Shown here one piece after another: positions 34,123 through 43,047 of a DNA stretch of 64,000 bases. The translations under genes and the position numbers were made by a program. How positions within the stretch are numbered: the first letter of the stretch is position 1; the number at the start of each line of letters is the position of its first letter. Source of the stretch: Arachnia propionica (GTDB taxonomy: Bacteria > Actinomycetota > Actinomycetes > Propionibacteriales > Propionibacteriaceae); contig NZ_CP146373.1 of assembly GCF_037055325.1 (NCBI RefSeq), positions 248,001-312,000 of the forward strand, read 5' to 3'. The notes beneath the pieces were generated by a model. It saw nothing but the letters and a program-made list of their open reading frames with translations. It made no database searches and was not told the origin of the DNA.

Positions 34123-37100
34123 TCACGCCCCGAATGCACTGTTCATCAGATCTGCTGTCTGTTGCTGATGAACCTTCATGGAGCCGACTGATGGTGCAGA
34201 AGACCACGGTCGTGCCACCCGGTGCATGCGCAACGGAATGTCTGTGTGGTTCGCCACAGAATTCGGCAGATGCACAGAGATGAACGGCCATGGTCCCTGG
34301 TTGGCGGGCTCGTCCTGGACGAATCGGATGTCGGTGACGTGGCGGTAGCGCTCCAGTACCTTGGCCATCTCGGCTCCGGGTAGCGGATAGAGACGTTCCA
34401 GGGAGATGATTGCCACTTTGCCGTCGAGACCAGACTTCTCCCGGTTCGCCACGAGTTCCCAGCGGATCTTGCCGGAGCAGATCAGCAGACGGGAAACTTC
34501 GGACGGATCTGTGATCGTCGGATCGTCCAGCACCGGATGCCAGACTCCTGAGGTGAATTCCTCCGGCAGCGAGGCGGCCGCCTTGCTGCGCAACATCGAC
34601 TTGGGGGTGGCCACCACGACCGGGCGGTGGTAGTTGACGTAGGCGTGCTGACGCAGCAGGTGGAAGTAACTGGCTGCCGTCGAAGGCTGGCTGACGGCGA
34701 GAGCGTTCTCGGCGCACAGCTGCAGCCAGCGTTCGATGCGTGCAGAGCTGTGGTCCGGACCCTGCCCCTCGAAACCATGGGGCAACAGCACCACCACACC
34801 GGACTTCTGGTCCCATTTCGCTTGCCCGGAGACAACGAACTCGTCGGCAATGATCTGGGCCCCGTTGGCGAAGTCACCGAACTGCGCCTCCCACAAGACC
34901 AAGGCGTCCGGTCGGGCCACGGAGTAGCCATACTCAAAACCCATGGCCGCGTACTCACTGAGCAGTGAGTCGTAGACGTCGAAGGTGGCTTGGTCGTCGC
35001 TCAGGTGTTTCAGGGGAACCCAGGCTTCGTTGGTGATGCGGTCCACGATTGCTGCGAATCGTTGCGAGAAGGTCCCACGGCGTGAATCCTGCCCGGCCAG
35101 CCGGACGGGCCGACCCTCCATCAGCAGTGAACCGATAGCGAGTAGCTCGGCGGTAGCCCAGTCGATGGGGCCGTTGAGGATCTGCTCGGCCCGGCGTTTC
35201 AGTTGGGGCAGTACCTTCGGATGCGGGGTGAAACCCTCCGGGAGAGCGGTGTGCACCTCACTGATTCGGTGCATCATATCTGGTGTTATTGCGGTGAGTT
35301 GGTGCCCCTGCTTCGTCGGGTAATAGGGCACTCTCGTGTACTCCTCGATCACCGCGTCGGTGTTCTTGGCGTCGCGCGCTTCCTTGAACACGTTCTCTAG
35401 GCGAGCCCTGAACTTGTCCATCACGTCCTCGGCATCGGACACGGAAATGTCACCACGCCCGATCAGCGCTTCGGTATACAGGCGCCTTACGGAACGCTTT
35501 TGCTCGATCAGGTCGTACATCTTGGGCTGCGTGAAACTTGGATCGTCACCTTCGTTGTGGCCGCGGCGCCGGTAGCAGACCAGATCGATCACGACATCCT
35601 TGTGGAATCGCTGTCGATAGGCGAAGGCCAGTCGGGCGGCGCGGATGCAGGAGTCGGGATCGTCGCCATTGATGTGAAGCACCGGAGCGGAGATGGCCTT
35701 GGCGACATCCGTGCAGTAGGTAGAGGTGCGTGATTCGATGGGGGCGGTTGTGAACCCCACCTGGTTGTTGACCACGATGTGGATGGTGCCTCCGGTCTTG
35801 TAGCCACGCAGTTGGCTCATCTGCAAAGTCTCGAAGACGACCCCCTGTCCGCAGAAAGCTGCGTCGCCGTGCAGGAGAAGTGGCAGTACCGGAAAGTCGT
35901 CTTTCCCTATCATGTCCTGTTTCGCTCGGGCGATTCCCTGGAGAACGGGATTCACTGCCTCAAGGTGAGAAGGGTTGGCTGCGACGGAGGTTTTGATGGT
36001 GGCTCCGTTATTGGCGACGAACTTGCCTTCCGACCCCAGGTGATATTTGACGTCGCCGGTTCCGGAGACATCAATGGTGCCTGCGAACTCGTGGAAAATC
36101 TGAGCGTAGTCCTTGCCGACGATGTTTGAAAGAACGTTGAGACGCCCACGGTGTGGCATGCCTATGCACACCTCATCGAGTTGCTCGTTTGCTGCTTGCT
36201 GGCAGATTTCGTCTAGCAGGACGATGACGGATTCACCACCCTCTAGGGAGAAGCGTTTCTGCCCGACGAATTTGGTCTGCAGAAAGGTTTCGAAGACCTC
36301 GGCCTCGTTCAGCTTGTCGAGTGCGTGCATGTGCTCTTGATGCGTCAGAGCTTGGCGCGGTATTTCGATGCGATCCTGGAACCACTTGCGCTGCTGGGGG
36401 TCCGCGATGTGCATGTACTCGACGGACACGGTTCGGCAGTAGGAGTCCTGCAAAATTGCGAGGATCTCCCGTAGCGAGCGGTAGACCCTTTCCTGTCCGC
36501 CGAAGGTACCTACAGCGAACTCGCGGTCCAGGTCCCAGATGGACAGGCCATGGGCTTCCAGGCGGAGGTCTTCGTGTGAGCGTTGCCGGTACTCCAGAGG
36601 GTCGGTGTCGGCCACCAGGTGCCCTACTGAACGGTAGGCGTTGATGAGTTCCAATACCCGTCCCTGTTTCGCGACCTGGTTCTCTCGGTAGGTGGAAACG
36701 TCGACGCTCCACCTCAATGGCTCATACGGTATGCGCAGGGCTTCGAAAATTGTGTCGTAGAAGTTCTCTTCCCCGAGCAGCAGCTGGTGGATGATCTTCA
36801 GGAACTCACCTGATTGGGCACCTTGGATAACTCGATGATCATAGGTGGATGTGAGAGTCGTCACCTTGGAGATTCCGAAGTCGTCAACATGGAACAAGGA
36901 AGTTCCTTGGAACTCCGCTGGATAGTCGATGCTCCCAACCCCCAAGATCATTCCCTGCCCGTTCATCAGGCGGGGTACGGAATGATTCGTGCCGATCCCT
37001 CCAGGATTGGTGATGGTAGCTGTGGTTCCGGCGAAATCAGCCACGGTGAGTTCCCCGGAACGCGCCTTGGCAATGATCTTTTCGTAGGCAGCCCAGAATT

Positions 37101-37818
37101 GAGCGAAATTGAGTTTCTCGCATCCCTTGATGTTGGGAACGAGGAGTTGGCGAGTGCCATCTGATTTCTTGAGGTCGATGGCGATCCCCAAGTTGATTGT
37201 GGGATTCTCAACCAATGTTGGTTTGCCATTGATCACGTCGTAGGAGTTGTTCATCGAAGGCACTGCCTTCAGCGCCTGGATCATTGCGTAGGCGATCAGG
37301 TGGGTGAAACTGACCTTGCCGCCCTTGGATGTTTTCAGGAAGTTGTTGATCCCGGTGCGCTGATCGATCACGAGTTTCATGGGGACGGAACGTACGGAGG
37401 TGGCGGTGGGCACACTCAGCGAGGCATCCATGTTTTTTGCGGTGCGCATCGGGGCCCCACGAAGTACGGTCAGGCGGGGTGCCACGGCGGAAGGCTCAGG
37501 ACGTAGTGATGGATTCGGGGCATTTGCCGACAGGCCGGCTCCGGTGCCTGGGGTGGAGGGGGATTCCCTGGTGGGTTTGACTGATTCCACCTTTGGCTGG
37601 TTTCCCTCCCCCCGAGGGGTGCGCTCCCGCGGGGGAGAGGAGGGGTGGTCACTGTGTACCGGGGAGGTGGGATTCGTGTTGGCGGGAGTCGCCTTGTCCT
37701 TGAAGAAGGCCTGCCATGTTTCGTCCACGGACGAGGGATCTTTCTCCCAGGCTTCCCGCATCTCGTCAATCAACCAAGAGTTCGCGCCAAATGCATCATG
37801 TGATTCAGGTGTCGACAT
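34123..37818 (-). CDS. kgd: Multifunctional 2-oxoglutarate dehydrogenase/decarboxylase (Kgd, E2-E1 fusion)
   Basis: A 1231-residue actinobacterial fusion. The first 45 residues (FGANSWLIDEMREAWEKDPSSV) resemble the E1 N-terminal helix. A Pro/Ser/Thr-rich linker follows, then an E2 succinyltransferase core (about 125-360, ending HRVIQGAQSGEFL) without a lipoyl domain, and a complete E1 with GMPHRGRLNVL, HGDAAFCGQGVVFET, INGDDPDS and RRRGHNEGDDPSFTQP for thiamine diphosphate binding. It feeds the oxidative TCA cycle with a separate lipoyl E2 and E3. Regulated in relatives by a GarA-type protein, not seen here. Confidence 0.95.
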   Translation of the reverse strand: MSTPESHDAFGANSWLIDEMREAWEKDPSSVDETWQAFFKDKATPANTNPTSPVHSDHPSSPPRERTPRGEGNQPKVESVKPTRESPSTPGTGAGLSANAPNPSLRPEPSAVAPRLTVLRGAPMRTAKNMDASLSVPTATSVRSVPMKLVIDQRTGINNFLKTSKGGKVSFTHLIAYAMIQALKAVPSMNNSYDVINGKPTLVENPTINLGIAIDLKKSDGTRQLLVPNIKGCEKLNFAQFWAAYEKIIAKARSGELTVADFAGTTATITNPGGIGTNHSVPRLMNGQGMILGVGSIDYPAEFQGTSLFHVDDFGISKVTTLTSTYDHRVIQGAQSGEFLKIIHQLLLGEENFYDTIFEALRIPYEPLRWSVDVSTYRENQVAKQGRVLELINAYRSVGHLVADTDPLEYRQRSHEDLRLEAHGLSIWDLDREFAVGTFGGQERVYRSLREILAILQDSYCRTVSVEYMHIADPQQRKWFQDRIEIPRQALTHQEHMHALDKLNEAEVFETFLQTKFVGQKRFSLEGGESVIVLLDEICQQAANEQLDEVCIGMPHRGRLNVLSNIVGKDYAQIFHEFAGTIDVSGTGDVKYHLGSEGKFVANNGATIKTSVAANPSHLEAVNPVLQGIARAKQDMIGKDDFPVLPLLLHGDAAFCGQGVVFETLQMSQLRGYKTGGTIHIVVNNQVGFTTAPIESRTSTYCTDVAKAISAPVLHINGDDPDSCIRAARLAFAYRQRFHKDVVIDLVCYRRRGHNEGDDPSFTQPKMYDLIEQKRSVRRLYTEALIGRGDISVSDAEDVMDKFRARLENVFKEARDAKNTDAVIEEYTRVPYYPTKQGHQLTAITPDMMHRISEVHTALPEGFTPHPKVLPQLKRRAEQILNGPIDWATAELLAIGSLLMEGRPVRLAGQDSRRGTFSQRFAAIVDRITNEAWVPLKHLSDDQATFDVYDSLLSEYAAMGFEYGYSVARPDALVLWEAQFGDFANGAQIIADEFVVSGQAKWDQKSGVVVLLPHGFEGQGPDHSSARIERWLQLCAENALAVSQPSTAASYFHLLRQHAYVNYHRPVVVATPKSMLRSKAAASLPEEFTSGVWHPVLDDPTITDPSEVSRLLICSGKIRWELVANREKSGLDGKVAIISLERLYPLPGAEMAKVLERYRHVTDIRFVQDEPANQGPWPFISVHLPNSVANHTDIPLRMHRVARPWSSAPSVGSMKVHQQQTADLMNSAFGA

Positions 37819-37892
37819 CTTCGCCAGTGGCTGTTGCCACGATCCCCTTACGTGAGACTACTGCTTGGGCGTCAGGCTTCATCGCCCAGTGA

Positions 37893-39392
37893 TCAGCTTA
37901 GCGAACTTCGCTCAGGATGGCTGGGGTTGGGACGGGAGGAGGCGCGCCACGCGAGTCCTGCCGAGAAGCCTGCCAGGAGCACGAGAAGTGTGTTGCGCAT
38001 CACCAGGGTGGAGGATTCAAAGCCAGAGCCGTTGGGGATCGCCATGATCCCCAGAGTTCCCCATGGATAGGTGTATTGGGTGAGCACCGCCACGATTACC
38101 AGACCGGTTGCCAGTATCCGGCGAGGGAGTCGTAACCAAGGACTGGTGCCAAGGGCGAGCAGGGCTGCCAATGGCCCTGCCAGCCACTGGACGTACTGTG
38201 TGGACAGGGTTTTGTTCGCGATCACGGTGGCGAGTACCACGGCCAGCACTGACAACAAGATGGCCTGCGGCAGGTTTTCGTTGTGTGAGCGGAAATTACG
38301 AAGCAGCCTCCACGTGAGCGCCGCGGTGAGCAGGAGCGAGCCCACTGTGAGGAAAGTTGACACCCCAAGAAGAACATCGACAGCCGGTCCTTGGAACTCG
38401 ATGGCGTTGTATTTGCTGAGCGCCACCTGCCAAGCCGGGTTGGTGGTGAACGTTCGTAGGAACACGAGCGCCGTTGCGGGTACCGACTCCATCTGGAGCC
38501 CTCGGCTCGACTGCCAGGTCATGGGGGAAATAGAACGGGACCATCCACCGATCAGGAGTGATGCAAGGCCCAGAGAGAACCCAGCAACAATAAAACCAAT
38601 CAGTCGGAATCGTCCTGTTCCTTTGTGCAGAGGTGCAGGGGCTGACATCGGGGCGATCAGTAGGGCTGGCCAGAGTTTTATCGCCGCGCCGAGGCCGATA
38701 AGGGCCCCCGAGAGCGCGGGATGGCGATTCAGCCACAGGCATGCCAGTGCAACGGCTGCTGCTGTCAACATGTCGAAGCGGAACCACACGATGGGTCCGC
38801 AGGCGCCTATGAACAGGATCCAGAAAACGGTGGCGCTCACTGAGCCGTATCTGAAGAGCATCGCTGCCACGATTCCGTCGAGCAGGAGCATGGCTGAGGC
38901 GAAGACTGGAAGCCAGGAATTGAAGGCGGTGGCGCGATAGGGCAGGGAGGCGGTGAACCAAACCGCGAAGAGTAGGACGATAAGGGCGCCCCCCCCGACG
39001 AGGGCAGGTTTCCTGCGGTTGTGACTCCACAGCACTGCGAGAGGGATGATGCCGATCAGAAATCCCCCGAGCAGGAGGAAGGGTAGCCACGGGGGGTGGC
39101 CTCCCCCGAGCGTGTAGAGAAACTCAAGGAACCAGACAGCGGGAAGCGGGTATTCTGTCATCACACCGGACCCCGCCATGGCCGTGGCGCACTGCGAATT
39201 GTGGCTACCATCCCCGAGCAGGCACCAGAGCCAGTACCCGTAGTAGCTGACGTCGTTCTGGACGAAGGACACGTGAGGGATTTTCCACAGCAAGACGTTG
39301 AATGCGCGGGTCGCTACGAACACGAGCATGAGTGTCACGGCCCATTTGGTGCGGTAGGAGCGCTTGATGGACGGTGGTGTGGTCTCGGTCAA
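37893..39392 (-). CDS. GT87-like polyprenol-dependent membrane glycosyltransferase
   Basis: A protein of about 499 residues with ten or more hydrophobic segments. After a short tail (ETTPPSIKRSYRTK) comes the first helix, then an extracytoplasmic loop with VSYYGYWLW, and later GLGAAIKLWPALLIAP, which is the conserved KxxP-type motif of GT87 mannosyl/arabinosyl transferases using polyprenyl sugars. It would extend wall or lipoglycan polysaccharides outside the membrane. TTG 39392 was chosen because further upstream the frame runs into tRNA-Arg. It contains an eight-G run. Confidence 0.8.
   Translation of the reverse strand: MTETTPPSIKRSYRTKWAVTLMLVFVATRAFNVLLWKIPHVSFVQNDVSYYGYWLWCLLGDGSHNSQCATAMAGSGVMTEYPLPAVWFLEFLYTLGGGHPPWLPFLLLGGFLIGIIPLAVLWSHNRRKPALVGGGALIVLLFAVWFTASLPYRATAFNSWLPVFASAMLLLDGIVAAMLFRYGSVSATVFWILFIGACGPIVWFRFDMLTAAAVALACLWLNRHPALSGALIGLGAAIKLWPALLIAPMSAPAPLHKGTGRFRLIGFIVAGFSLGLASLLIGGWSRSISPMTWQSSRGLQMESVPATALVFLRTFTTNPAWQVALSKYNAIEFQGPAVDVLLGVSTFLTVGSLLLTAALTWRLLRNFRSHNENLPQAILLSVLAVVLATVIANKTLSTQYVQWLAGPLAALLALGTSPWLRLPRRILATGLVIVAVLTQYTYPWGTLGIMAIPNGSGFESSTLVMRNTLLVLLAGFSAGLAWRASSRPNPSHPERSSLS
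38989..38996 (-). repeat. Eight-G homopolymer inside the GT87-like gene
   Basis: Eight C on the plus strand, eight G in the coding strand, encoding part of LVGGGALIV. A one-base slip would shift the frame and truncate the enzyme after about one third of its length. Confidence 0.6.
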
Positions 39393-39441
39393 GCGCGGAC
39401 CCCCTGGAATTCTGGGCTCGCCGGCCACGCCGGCCCTGAAG

Positions 39442-39513
39442 CGCCCCCGCGAGGATTCGAACCTCGGCACCCGCCTCCGGAGGGCGGTGCTCTATCCCCT
39501 GAGCTACGGGGGC
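39442..39513 (-). tRNA. tRNA-Arg (CCG)
   Basis: A 72-nt cloverleaf on the minus strand beginning GCCCCCGTAGCTCAG. The anticodon loop CTCCGGA gives anticodon CCG for the CGG codon. Acceptor stem GCCCCCG pairs with CGGGGGC; discriminator G. The T arm GAGGTTCGAATCCTC is canonical. CCA is not encoded. In many actinobacteria a tRNA-Arg precedes argS, but argS is not found in this window. Confidence 0.95.
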
Positions 39514-39539
39514 TTCGACGTGCGAAAGGCTAGCATGAA

Positions 39540-39553
39540 CCCGGACGTCCGGG
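39540..39553. repeat. Perfect 14-bp palindrome upstream of tRNA-Arg
   Basis: CCCGGACGTCCGGG is fully self-complementary. On the minus strand it lies between TTGTCC and a TGCTAG box, so it would fill the spacer of a tRNA-Arg promoter. It could be an operator or a chance GC-rich palindrome. Confidence 0.6.
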
Positions 39554-39787
39554 ACAACTTGGAGGTTCTGGGACGGCCTGAAATCCTTGTCGTTGGTGAG
39601 GTTGGATTCCACCACGATGTGCTCGTGACAGTTCGTGGGAACGGCTGTCGCCCTTTGTGGACCCAACACCGGAGCTAGAGAGCGCCTGCGGTGATCCAGG
39701 ACGCCAGCCAGCCTGTCAAGAACGTGCTGTGTCATGGCTTCCTGGCGTCGTTGCCGGGCATCCTGCTAGTTCCGCTGTGACCAGGTT

Positions 39788-40200
39788 ATGGTCTGTGGAG
39801 GGCAGTCGAGTGCGCGAATGACCTGCGTGATTGTGTCAGGGGTGCGGTCGGTGACCCGGCTCGGCAGGTACCGTGAGATGGTTGATGCCGAAACCTCTGT
39901 TCGTGGGGTCGTTTGCTTCCCGAAAAGGACCGGCGCTGCCCTGGGGGAGGCCCAGCTCCTGATGGAGAAGGGTCGCGAGGTGCTTCTGGTCGTTCCCCAG
40001 CCTCTTCTACAGGCGTGTGATGATCATCCTGTGATTTTGCCTGACGACTTTTCTCCATATCATGGTTGGGTTCTTATGCCCAGTTCATTCCTGATGAGTT
40101 CGGCTGCAGGCCCTACCTGATCATCGTGTTCCTCGGGCTGTTCGTGTTCTCCCTGTAGGCCTTCATCGGCCTGCTCAGCTGGCTGCGGCTGTCCAAGATG
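39788..40200 (+). pseudogene. Possible decayed membrane-protein gene
   Basis: From 39788 a frame reads LGRYREMVDAETSVRGVV, then GAALGEAQLLMEKGREVLLVVPQ and DDFSPYHGW up to about 40070. The hydrophobic continuation CRPYLIIVFLGLFVFSL is in another frame and stops at a TAG near 40157, after which the same frame continues AFIGLLSWLRLSKMF. One frameshift plus one stop would join them into one product. This is a reading of composition only; the pieces match no family I know, and a genuine 110-residue hypothetical protein is the alternative. Confidence 0.3.
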
Positions 40201-40327
40201 TTCTCGCTCAGGATTTCGGGTATTCACGCTGTGGAGCACGAACGGCCTCTGCTCGTTGCACCCGTTTTGTGGGATGCGTCGGAGTTTCATCTGTCCCGGT
40301 ACGCCCCTTCTGGCAAGCTTTGGCCTC

Positions 40328-41731
40328 ATGACTCATGCTCACATCGCCGGTTCGATTCACGCCGACGTCGCCAAAGCAGGACCGCAGTGGCTCACGTTGC
40401 CCGAGGACCTGAATCAGTTGCGAGCGGAGCTGTGGCCTTCAGGGACCGAACGGGACGAAATGGGGCGCATCGTGATTGGTGGGGTCCCTCTGACGCGGGT
40501 CGCGGCCGAGCAGGGCACACCCGCCTACGTGATCGACGAACAGGATTTCCGCACCAGATCGCGGGCCTTCCGCGACAATTTTGCCAGGTGGCGGGTCTAT
40601 TACGCGGGAAAGGCATTGTTGACCCGGGCGGTGGCGCGCTGGGTTACCGAGGAAGGGCTCCACCTGGATGTGACGACCATGGGGGAGATGCGGATCGCCC
40701 TGGCCGGGGGGATGCCGGCGGAGCGGCTCGGGTTCCATGGCAACAACAAATCGGTGGAGGAAATCCGTTTCGCCCTGGAGCAGGGAGTCGGGCGCATCAT
40801 AGTCGACTCCTTCCATGAGATAGACCGCATCGAGGCGGCCTGCCAGGAGCTTGGGAAACGGGCTCATGCGCTGGTACGGGTCACTACCGGGGTGGAAGCC
40901 CACACGCATGAGTACATCGCCACGGCTCACGAGGACCAGAAGTTCGGTCTGTCCATCCTCGGGGGTCACGCCCTCGCGGCGCTGGTGCGGTGCCAGTCGT
41001 CGCCCTTCATCGAGCTGCGTGGTATTCACAGCCACATCGGCTCCCAGATCTTTGAGACCCATGGCTTCGAGGTGGCGATTCGTCGCACACTGCGACTGGC
41101 GGAGCAGTTTCGTGTCGCCACTGGGGTGGAACTGGCGGAGCTGGACCTCGGGGGTGGTTTCGGAATCGCCTACACGGAGGCCGACTCACCCATGCCAACC
41201 GACGCCCTCGCTCAAGCCTTCGAGGACATCCTCGATCACGAGTGTCGAGGTTTCGGATTGAAACGCCCCCAGCTCAGCATCGAACCCGGACGTGCTATCT
41301 GTGGCCCAGCCGGGGTTGCCCTGTACGAGGTCGGGACAGTGAAGGTCGTGGAGTTGGAGAACGGGCGTTCACGCACCTACGTTTCTGTCGATGGGGGCAT
41401 GAGCGACAACATCCGCCCCGCCCTGTATGCCGCCGAGTACTCCTGCGCCTTGGCGAACCGGACCTCGCAGGCCGAGCCTGTGCTCGCGCGGGTCGTTGGG
41501 AAGCACTGCGAAGGAGGTGACATCTTGATTCGGGATGTCTTCCTGCCCCGGGACATCCAGCCGGGAGACCTGATCGCAGTCCCGGGGGCCGGGGCGTATT
41601 GCCGATCCATGGCCAGTAACTACAATCAGGTCCCGAAACCGCCCCTGCTGGCGGTGTGCCAGGGGGAGACACGAACGCTTCTCAGGCGGGAGACCCTGGA
41701 AGACCTGATGCGACTTGACGTAGGGGAGTGA
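40328..41731 (+). CDS. lysA: Diaminopimelate decarboxylase
   Basis: A 467-residue PLP enzyme making lysine from meso-diaminopimelate. The PLP-binding lysine is Lys95 in YYAGKAL; HSHIGSQIFE and ELDLGGGFGIAY follow, and the second domain has EPGRAI and GAGAYCRSMASNYNQ. ATG 40328 begins the MTHAHIAGSIHADV stretch common in actinobacterial LysA; 24 codons further upstream an in-frame ATG exists without similarity. Stop codon is 2 bases from the hom start. First gene of lysA-hom-thrB. Confidence 0.95.
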   Translation: MTHAHIAGSIHADVAKAGPQWLTLPEDLNQLRAELWPSGTERDEMGRIVIGGVPLTRVAAEQGTPAYVIDEQDFRTRSRAFRDNFARWRVYYAGKALLTRAVARWVTEEGLHLDVTTMGEMRIALAGGMPAERLGFHGNNKSVEEIRFALEQGVGRIIVDSFHEIDRIEAACQELGKRAHALVRVTTGVEAHTHEYIATAHEDQKFGLSILGGHALAALVRCQSSPFIELRGIHSHIGSQIFETHGFEVAIRRTLRLAEQFRVATGVELAELDLGGGFGIAYTEADSPMPTDALAQAFEDILDHECRGFGLKRPQLSIEPGRAICGPAGVALYEVGTVKVVELENGRSRTYVSVDGGMSDNIRPALYAAEYSCALANRTSQAEPVLARVVGKHCEGGDILIRDVFLPRDIQPGDLIAVPGAGAYCRSMASNYNQVPKPPLLAVCQGETRTLLRRETLEDLMRLDVGE

Positions 41732-41733
41732 AC

Positions 41734-43047
41734 ATGGCTGAGGAGACTTCGCCGTTGAAGGTGGCACTGCTCGGTGCCGGTGTGGTTGGTTCTCAGGTGG
41801 CCCGAATCCTGAGCCAGGAAGCGGATTCCTTGCGCCAACGCATCGGTCGACCCTTGGAACTCGTCGGCATCGGGGTGCGCAGGCTGGACGTGCAACGTCC
41901 AGGAATCGATCCCGACCTGTTCACCATGGATGTGCATGGCCTCGTCACGCGTGGTGACTTGGATCTCGTCATCGAGGTGATCGGTGGCATCGAGCCCGCG
42001 CGGACCCTGCTCACCGAGGCCATGAACGCGGGTGCCTCGGTGGTCACCGCCAACAAGGCGTTGCTGGCCGAGGACTTGGCACAACTGAGTGCAACAGCCA
42101 AGAAAAACGGCGTCGACCTCTACTATGAAGCAGCGGTGGCGGGAGCGATCCCGATCATCCGGCCACTCAGGGAATCCCTAGTCGGCGACGAGATCCGCGC
42201 GGTCATGGGGATCGTCAACGGCACCACCAACTACATTCTCGACCAGATGACCACCAATCACCTGAGCTTCGAGGTGGCGCTGCGCCAAGCCCAGGAGCTC
42301 GGTTTCGCGGAGGCTGATCCCACCGCTGACGTCGAGGGCAAGGATGCGGCTGCGAAGGCAGCGATTCTTGCGGGGTTGGCGTTTCACACCGAGGTGCACA
42401 GCTCTGAGGTTTTCTGCGAGGGCATCACGTCGGTGACGGAAACTGACATCCGGGCTGCCGACCGGATGGGGTGTGTGGTGAAACTGCTCGCCGTAGCCAA
42501 GCTGGCAGACGATGATCGAGTCATCGTCAAGGTTCATCCCACCATGATCCCGAAGACCCATCCACTGGCCTCTGTTTCTGGCGCTTACAACGCAATTTTC
42601 GTCGAGTCGGTCGAGGCAGGGCAACTGATGTTCCTCGGACAGGGAGCGGGTGGTGCCCCCACAGCCTCCGCAGTCATGGGAGACGTGGTGACTGTGGCCC
42701 GCAACCGGGTTCGGGGAACCGCTGGTCACCTCGGGACCGGATACACCAAGCGCGGGGTCGCCCCGATCGGGGATGCGACCAGCCGCTACTACATTCGTTT
42801 CCAGGTGGAGGACAAACCAGGTGTGCTCGCCAAGTGCGCCACTATCTTCGGAGCCCACCGGGTATCCCTACAAACCTGCCAGCAGTCCTACCTGGAAGGC
42901 TTGGGACGCACCGACGGGTTCACCGCGGAGTTGAACTTCATGACACACGATGCACGTGAACAGGACCTCCAGGACGTCGTCGCGGCGCTGCGGGAGGCTC
43001 CCTTCATCGGGAACGCCATTGACTACATGCGCATCGAGGGCAAGTGA
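41734..43047 (+). CDS. hom: Homoserine dehydrogenase
   Basis: A 437-residue NAD(P)-dependent enzyme at the branch to threonine and methionine. The nucleotide site is LLGAGVVGSQVA near the N terminus. The substrate domain has TANKALLAED, YYEAAVAGAIPIIRPL, GIVNGTTNYIL and EADPTADVEGKDAAAKAAIL. A C-terminal ACT domain (about 350-435) allows threonine feedback. ATG 41734 was preferred over GTG 41728 because AGGGGA lies 6 bases upstream of it. Confidence 0.96.
   Translation: MAEETSPLKVALLGAGVVGSQVARILSQEADSLRQRIGRPLELVGIGVRRLDVQRPGIDPDLFTMDVHGLVTRGDLDLVIEVIGGIEPARTLLTEAMNAGASVVTANKALLAEDLAQLSATAKKNGVDLYYEAAVAGAIPIIRPLRESLVGDEIRAVMGIVNGTTNYILDQMTTNHLSFEVALRQAQELGFAEADPTADVEGKDAAAKAAILAGLAFHTEVHSSEVFCEGITSVTETDIRAADRMGCVVKLLAVAKLADDDRVIVKVHPTMIPKTHPLASVSGAYNAIFVESVEAGQLMFLGQGAGGAPTASAVMGDVVTVARNRVRGTAGHLGTGYTKRGVAPIGDATSRYYIRFQVEDKPGVLAKCATIFGAHRVSLQTCQQSYLEGLGRTDGFTAELNFMTHDAREQDLQDVVAALREAPFIGNAIDYMRIEGK

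Larger units (their letters stand above)
39514..40327. other. Unexplained 0.8-kb region between tRNA-Arg and lysA
   Basis: No confident gene. The left end should hold the tRNA-Arg promoter and the right end the lysA promoter. A plus-strand frame at about 39870-40075 and a second frame at about 40070-40200 look like pieces of one damaged membrane-protein gene. Nothing resembles argS, which usually lies here in actinobacteria. Confidence 0.45.

Noticed and set aside
39364-39678. 104-codon plus-strand frame over tRNA-Arg
   Set aside because: It reads through the complement of a clear tRNA gene, and the translation is not protein-like.
39442-40327. tRNA-associated integrative element
   Set aside because: Elements usually insert at the tRNA 3' end, which here abuts the glycosyltransferase gene. 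The odd region lies on the 5' side. No integrase or repeated tRNA tail was found.
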